Shown here: piece after piece, positions 7,489-10,612 of the stretch
How the letters are laid out: each line of letters begins with the position of its first letter
Numbering within the stretch: the stretch's first letter is position 1
DNA from: Deltaproteobacteria bacterium
Lineage (GTDB): Bacteria; Desulfobacterota; Binatia; UBA9968
DNA length: 10,612 nucleotides
Direction of reading: 5' to 3'
Assembly: GCA_016183075.1 (NCBI GenBank)
Contig: JACPFH010000510.1
Coordinates: forward strand, 1 to 10,612
Position numbers and translations under genes: made by a program
The notes under the pieces: generated by a model
What the model was told of the DNA's origin: nothing
Databases searched by the model: none
What the model saw: the letters and a program-made list of their open reading frames with translations, nothing else

Positions 7489-7612
7489 GGATTCCCTCGA
7501 AAGCTCCTCGGGGGCCGAGCCATCAGGCCGCGGGCGATGGGTTCGTGCCATGAGTCGTACTGTCTGTAATCGGACGTCCGCGGCCTTCCTTCTCGTCCCC
7601 CTCGGGCTTCGG
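7489..7612 (+). repeat. Dispersed modular repeat, copy B (shortened)
   Basis: It begins 3 bp after the CT2 stop with ATTCCCTCGA (7491), has a variable middle, then TTCGTGCCATGAGTCGTACTGTCTGTAAT split around the junction, the palindrome CGGACGTCCG (7571-7580) and the end CCTTCCTTCTCGTCCCCCTC with GGGCTTCGG. Compared with copies A and C it lacks the roughly 40-bp CACTCGCGCTTCCCTC segment. The joint falls at a GGCCT that occurs on both sides of that segment in copy C, so a deletion between short direct repeats explains it. Confidence 0.8.
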
Positions 7613-7661
7613 TACGTGATTCTTCCTGGATCCATCAATAATGCAGGTTGGGGAGAGAACC

Positions 7662-8198
7662 TTGACTGATGTTCCCGAAATATTTGCCACTGCCAGGCTC
7701 GTGCTCCGCCGCCCGCAACTGAAAGACGCAACCTCGATTCTCGAAGAGTACGCCGCGGACGCGGAAGTCACCCGCTACCTGCTCTGGCAGCCCCACGCCG
7801 ACCCGAGAGCCGCCGTGTCTTTTCTCAAGCTTGCCCTCTCGGGATGGGATAGCGGCAATGAGTTTTGCTGGGGCATAACCCGGAGAGGCGCGGACCGAGT
7901 CGTCGGAATGGTTAGCTGCCGCGTGCAAGGCCACGCCGCTGAGCTGGGCTATGCGCTCGGGCGCAAATACTGGAATCAGGGCTACATGACCGAAGCTCTC
8001 ACGGCTATCGTCAAGTGGGCTCTTCTCTTCGACGGAATCTTTCGCGTCTGGGCCGTCTGCGATACGGAAAACGTCGCTTCGGCTCGCGTGCTCGAAAAGA
8101 TCGGCATGTCAAAGGAAGGGCTGCTTCGCCGCTGGCAGGTTTTCCCCAACCTCTCCCCCGAACCCCGGGACTGCTTCATGTACTCCAAGGTGCGCTAA
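7662..8198 (+). CDS. GNAT family N-acetyltransferase (RimJ/RimL-like)
   Basis: This is a 178-residue acetyl-CoA-dependent acetyltransferase of the type that acetylates protein N-termini or small amines. The N-terminal ATARLVLRRPQLKDA (9-23) is the usual opening strand. The acetyl-CoA loop region is ELGYALGRKYWNQGYMTEAL (94-113), and the C-terminal CDTENVASARVLEKIGM (133-149) holds the conserved Asn-Ser-x-Arg-Val-Leu-Glu-Lys-x-Gly pattern. I chose TTG 7662 because GGGGAGAG (7650-7657) sits just upstream at good spacing. An in-frame ATG at 7641 would add seven residues and has no such site. It follows repeat copy B and has no visible link to the importer operon. The target molecule cannot be told from sequence. 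Confidence 0.88.
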   Translation: MTDVPEIFATARLVLRRPQLKDATSILEEYAADAEVTRYLLWQPHADPRAAVSFLKLALSGWDSGNEFCWGITRRGADRVVGMVSCRVQGHAAELGYALGRKYWNQGYMTEALTAIVKWALLFDGIFRVWAVCDTENVASARVLEKIGMSKEGLLRRWQVFPNLSPEPRDCFMYSKVR

Positions 8199-8230
8199 CA
8201 GGCCGCGGCCGATGCATTCATGCCGAGCGG

Positions 8231-8305
8231 TTGAACGATTTGAACGACTTGAACGGCTTGAACCGGTTCGGCGTTCAAAACGTTCCAAACGTTCAAACAG
8301 TTCAA
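8231..8305. repeat. Periodic quasi-palindrome, four TTGAAC units facing four GTTCAA units, 9-bp period
   Basis: TTGAAC occurs at 8231, 8240, 8249 and 8258, exactly 9 bp apart. Its complement GTTCAA occurs at 8273, 8291 and 8300, with a one-base variant (GTTCCA) at 8282, again exactly 9 bp apart. All pairs share one symmetry centre at 8268. The two 33-bp arms pair at about 26 of 33 positions around a 9-base loop, and the inner GAACCGGTTC (8260-8269) is itself a perfect palindrome. It lies in the gap between the convergent GNAT and DUF3750 genes, so it could act as a terminator for both, but it has no T-run. Confidence 0.85.
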
Positions 8306-8345
8306 AATGGTCCGGGCCTGCACCAGCCTACATGTTACTGCCTCT

Positions 8346-8453
8346 ACAGCCTCGCTCGCGCTCCCTTCGGTCGCCCCTTCGGTCGCCCCTTCGGTCGCCC
8401 CTTCGGTCGCAGACGAGGCCGTTCGCGGCCCTCTTCCTCGTCCCCCTATTCTT
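8346..8453 (+). repeat. Partial repeat copy D with internal tandem array
   Basis: ACAGCCTCGCTCGCGCTCCC, then TTCGGTCGC repeated, then GAGGCCGTTCGCGGCCCTC and TTCCTCGTCCCCCTATTCTT match the right half of copy A read on its own strand. The left half, the GTGCCATGAG segment and the CGGACGTCCG palindrome are missing. On the minus strand the frame reads four ATEG units followed by SASEA, the same peptide as in copies A and C. Confidence 0.7.
8363..8410 (+). repeat. Four perfect tandem copies of a 12-bp unit (CCCTTCGGTCGC)
   Basis: The unit CCCTTCGGTCGC is repeated four times without a mismatch at 8363-8374, 8375-8386, 8387-8398 and 8399-8410. It corresponds to a single CCCTCGGTCGC-like stretch in copies A and C. 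The absence of mismatches points to recent slippage or a mechanism keeping units identical. The 12-bp length preserves every reading frame. Confidence 0.95.
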
Positions 8454-8465
8454 GATAACGGGTTC

Positions 8466-9203
8466 CTACCAGCCGAGCCGGCCGACGAAGGGGAGCTTCA
8501 ACGCGGGGCGTACGACATCGATGCCGAAGCTTAGCCCCAGAACGTTGACTTCCACGCCTTCCTGCCGCGCGACCAGCACGCCAAGCAGACCGAAGAGGCT
8601 GACCTGAAAACCGGTGCCGCTGGGCGCCCGGTCGATCAAGATCCCGTCGGTAGGGAAGTCTTTGCCGATCGCGGTTACAGGCATGTGGACTTTGAGTTCC
8701 GGGACGTGCCGGGCAACGAACGCGGTAAACGTGTTACTGTTAGGGCCGGGCCAGAGCCGGTAATGGTAGGGGTACGGATACTGGCTGACCGAGTCCGTGA
8801 TCTGTTCGATGGCTCGCGAAGCTTCGGCCCCCCTCAGCTCGGCAATGATCGCCGGCGGGTTCCCAAACCAGTAACCATCGGGGATCCCGGGCGCCGAGAC
8901 GACTGCGGAGAGATTGCGATAGATGCGCCAGCCAATGACTTGGTGCACGGTATAATGGGAGGCGCCTTCGGGTTTCGTCGCGATCCAGGTGTGAACCCCG
9001 AAGAGGCCCCGCCAGTTGATCGCACGGGCAGAGTAAACCTGCACAACGGCCTCGGGCGTTTCCGCGGGGTCCGGCGCGATTCCCGCGCTGGCCCTATCGG
9101 CCGTGCGCCAATCTCGTCCGAACTGGATCGTGCCCGAAACAATCATGGACAGCGGAAGGGCGAACAGAACCAGAGCTGTAAAGAAAGCGATCCGCAACCA
9201 CAT
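8466..9203 (-). CDS. DUF3750-like membrane-anchored protein
   Basis: This 245-residue protein of unknown function starts with a single hydrophobic segment (about 4-23, IAFFTALVLFALPLSMIVSG) that is either a membrane anchor or an uncleaved signal, with the rest predicted outside the cytoplasm. Recognisable features are GLFGVHTWIATKP (67-79), VIGWRIYRN (89-97), WPGPNSNTF (151-159) and GLSFGIDVVRPALKLPFVGRLGW at the end. The HTW and WPGPNSNTF motifs with a glycine-rich C-terminus match my memory of DUF3750. The paired His and Asn/Ser motifs might form an active site, but that is speculation. The ATG at 9201-9203 has no clear ribosome binding site, and a possible -10 box lies 20 bp upstream. The gene is convergent with the GNAT gene and divergent from moeA. 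Length fits a full-length protein. Confidence 0.85.
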   Translation of the reverse strand: MWLRIAFFTALVLFALPLSMIVSGTIQFGRDWRTADRASAGIAPDPAETPEAVVQVYSARAINWRGLFGVHTWIATKPEGASHYTVHQVIGWRIYRNLSAVVSAPGIPDGYWFGNPPAIIAELRGAEASRAIEQITDSVSQYPYPYHYRLWPGPNSNTFTAFVARHVPELKVHMPVTAIGKDFPTDGILIDRAPSGTGFQVSLFGLLGVLVARQEGVEVNVLGLSFGIDVVRPALKLPFVGRLGW

Positions 9204-9222
9204 GGGTCAAGCCGTGGCATCA

Positions 9223-9228
9223 TTATAA
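9223..9228 (-). promoter_or_regulatory. Possible -10 box for the DUF3750 gene
   Basis: A perfect 10-bp palindrome CATTATAATG (9221-9230) gives TATAAT on both strands, 20 bp upstream of the minus-strand ATG. No good -35 match is seen at 16-18 bp spacing on either strand, so this is weak evidence. It stands out in a GC-rich region. Confidence 0.25.
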
Positions 9229-9291
9229 TGAGCATCAACGTTAGTTTCTACCCACCCACGAAAAAATTTCACCGGGCCGGAGGTAATGGAG

Positions 9292-9484
9292 TAAGCTCCC
9301 TCGACGGACCGACGACCGATGACCGACGACCGCCGTCATCCGTCTGCGGTCCGCGGTCGACCGATAGTTTCGTGCCTTGAGCCGTGCCGTCTCTAATCGG
9401 ACGTCCGCGGCCTCACTCGCGCTTCCCTCAGTCGCGGCCAAAGACGCCCCTGGCCTTCTTGTTCCTCCCCCCTCGGGCTTCGAA
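9292..9484 (+). repeat. Dispersed modular repeat, copy C (longest)
   Basis: This copy fills most of the 355-bp gap between the DUF3750 gene and moeA. It starts with TAAGCTCCCTCGA, has a long variable middle made of the GACCGA array (9307-9358), then TTTCGTGCCTTGAGCCGTGC, the palindrome CGGACGTCCG (9398-9407), CTCACTCGCGCTTCCCTC, and ends in CCTTCTTGTTCCTCC and CCTCGGGCTTCG. Order and spacing match copy A in inverted orientation. The rest of the gap (9204-9291) holds only the CATTATAATG palindrome, and 9485-9558 shows nothing recognisable apart from short GGAG runs before moeA. Confidence 0.8.
9307..9358. repeat. Periodic quasi-palindrome, GACCG units facing GTC units, 7-bp period
   Basis: GACCG occurs at 9307, 9314, 9321 and 9328, exactly 7 bp apart. 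GTC occurs at 9335, 9342, 9349 and 9356, also 7 bp apart, and all pairs share one symmetry centre at 9332.5. The 24-bp arms pair at about 18 of 24 positions. The design is the same as the 9-bp-period element at 8231-8305, with a different unit. It occupies the variable middle of repeat copy C. Confidence 0.8.
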
Positions 9485-9558
9485 GTAAAAGTGTGCCAGT
9501 GGAAGGGGCGATCCGCCAAAGACTTGATTGTCGCTTTCGATGGAGCGATGATTGGAGC

Positions 9559-10612
9559 GTGTTGTCGGTCGGCGAAGCCGTCGAGATGGTTCTCAAGCAA
9601 ATCTCGCCTCTTCCTGCGGAGGAGGCGCCATTGCTCGGCGCCTGCGGTCGGGTCCTTGCCGAGGACGTCCGTGCCGGGCGAAGCGTGCCGCCGTTTCCTA
9701 ACTCCGCCATGGACGGCTATGCGGTTCGCTGGCAGGATGTGGCTGAGGTTTCCATTGACCATCCGGTGACGCTGCGGGTTGTGGAAGAAGCGCCCGCCGG
9801 TTACGTGCCCAGGGCTCGCGTCAGGGAAAATACCGCGATCAAGATCATGACGGGCGCGCCCGTCCCGCGCGGCGCCGATACGATCGTGCGCGTCGAACAC
9901 ACCGAGTCCGACGGCGATCACGTGCGCATCAACAGAGCGGACGGACCGGGTAGTCACATACGGCAGGCCGGCGAGGATATCGAAAGAGGGCAGACCATAC
10001 TCGAGAAAGGGAAATTTCTCACCCCGGCCGATATCGGACTCATGGCCTCTGTCGGCAAGAGCCGCGTGCGCGTCTATCGCCGGCCTACCGTCGCCCTGTT
10101 CTCCACCGGCGATGAGTTGGTGGAGGTGGAGGACCGACCGCGGCCGGGAAAGATCGTGAACAGCAACAGCTACACGCTCTCGGCTTGGATCCGGGAGGCC
10201 GGCGCCGTTCCGCTGCGCTTCGGCATCGTGCGGGACAGACGGAGGACTCTGGCGGCGGCTTTTAAAAAAGCGCTCCGCTACGACGTGGTGATGACGACCG
10301 GCGGTGTATCGGTAGGCGATTACGATTTCGTCAAGGAGGCGCTCGGCGATGCGGGGGTGCAGATGCAGTTTTGGAAAGTAGCCCAAAAGCCCGGTCACCC
10401 CCTCGCCTTCGGCTGCATCGGGAAGAAGCCCGTCTTCGGCCTGCCAGGGAATCCCGTCTCGTCAGCGGTTTCGTTCCTTCTCTACGCGCGCCCGGCGCTC
10501 CTGAAGATGATGGGCTACCGCAACCTGTTTTTGCCGGTCGTCCACGCGCGCCTCGAGCATCCCATAAAAACGAGTCCCGGGGTTACCGACTTCATCAGAT
10601 GCCGGATCCGCC
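9559..10612 (+). CDS. moeA: Molybdopterin molybdenumtransferase MoeA (3' end cut by window)
   Basis: MoeA inserts molybdate into adenylylated molybdopterin, the last common step of molybdenum cofactor synthesis in the cytoplasm. The frame is open to the window edge, giving 351 residues of the usual 400 or so. Visible motifs in order are VPPFPNSAMDGYAV (43-56), IMTGAPVPRGADTIVRVEHT (96-115), FSTGDELVE (181-189), GKIVNSNSYTL (198-208), TTGGVSVGDYDFVKEAL (246-262), KPGHPLAFG (277-285) and FGLPGNPVSS (293-302). The central TTGGVS/PGNP block is the MoCF-biosynthesis (MogA-like) domain, and the C-terminal domain IV is just beginning at the edge. GTG 9559 gives MLSVGEAVEMVL, matching the usual family start. 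TTG 9562 is an alternative with GGAG (9554-9557) four bases away. Most bacterial MoeA proteins I recall read KPGKP where this one reads KPGHP. Confidence 0.93.
   Translation, partial: MLSVGEAVEMVLKQISPLPAEEAPLLGACGRVLAEDVRAGRSVPPFPNSAMDGYAVRWQDVAEVSIDHPVTLRVVEEAPAGYVPRARVRENTAIKIMTGAPVPRGADTIVRVEHTESDGDHVRINRADGPGSHIRQAGEDIERGQTILEKGKFLTPADIGLMASVGKSRVRVYRRPTVALFSTGDELVEVEDRPRPGKIVNSNSYTLSAWIREAGAVPLRFGIVRDRRRTLAAAFKKALRYDVVMTTGGVSVGDYDFVKEALGDAGVQMQFWKVAQKPGHPLAFGCIGKKPVFGLPGNPVSSAVSFLLYARPALLKMMGYRNLFLPVVHARLEHPIKTSPGVTDFIRCRIR

Noticed and set aside
8231..8410. CRISPR-like array
   Set aside because: Units are 9 or 12 bp with no spacers of regular length and no cas genes nearby.
8015..8455. 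Plus-strand frame with RPFG repeats running from inside the GNAT gene
   Set aside because: It overlaps the acetyltransferase out of frame, and its repeats are simply the 12-bp tandem array read in another frame.
8685..9380. Plus-strand 231-codon open frame opposite the DUF3750 gene
   Set aside because: The minus-strand product has a membrane anchor and family-like motifs, while this frame has neither and runs into repeat copy C.
9241..10398. Minus-strand open frame of 385 codons opposite moeA
   Set aside because: The plus strand encodes unmistakable MoeA motifs throughout. The minus frame only picks up the repeat copy C peptide plus antisense moeA.

Overview
This is a GC-rich stretch with tightly packed genes, mostly on the + strand. 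It contains several mosaic intergenic repeats. The gene content and repeat style suggest an uncultured soil or marine bacterium of deltaproteobacterial, Binatota, Rokubacteria or Tectomicrobia type. That placement is an impression from codon use and repeat style, not a proof.

Layout. 52-210 (-) is a small, very basic 52-residue ORF, divergent from the main operon. 392-7485 (+) is the centrepiece: a carboxyltransferase-type TIM-barrel protein (CT1), then a complete ABC importer (ATPase 1888-3018, fused two-domain permease 3132-4751, secreted binding protein 4797-5855), then a second carboxyltransferase-type protein (CT2, 6025-7485) that aligns with CT1 over all 486 residues without a gap. 7662-8198 (+) is a RimJ/RimL-like GNAT acetyltransferase. 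8466-9203 (-) is a membrane-anchored DUF3750-like protein. 9559-10612 (+) is moeA, cut by the window edge.

How the genes may work together. The importer has the ferric iron/thiamine/polyamine architecture, but its binding protein shows no obvious tyrosine pair of the kind that holds Fe(III) in FbpA. Both CT proteins keep the metal-site residues of the pyruvate carboxylase/oxaloacetate decarboxylase/transcarboxylase 5S family (Asp13, Lys172, His202, His204). Neither carries a biotinyl domain, and no biotin carboxylase or sodium-pump subunit is nearby. The simplest reading is a catabolic unit: the importer brings in a small, probably carboxylated organic compound, and two related metal-dependent lyases or decarboxylases act on it. 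The substrate is unknown.

The intergenic spaces hold a modular dispersed repeat. There are three copies (A 5864-6006 in inverted orientation, B 7489-7612, C 9292-9484) and one partial copy (D 8346-8453). The ends are conserved and the middle differs in A, B and C. Copy D carries four perfect 12-bp tandem units that preserve a shared reading frame. Two unusual quasi-palindromes lie in the same zone. Each is built of four short direct units facing four inverted units, with a 9-bp period at 8231-8305 and a 7-bp period at 9307-9358.
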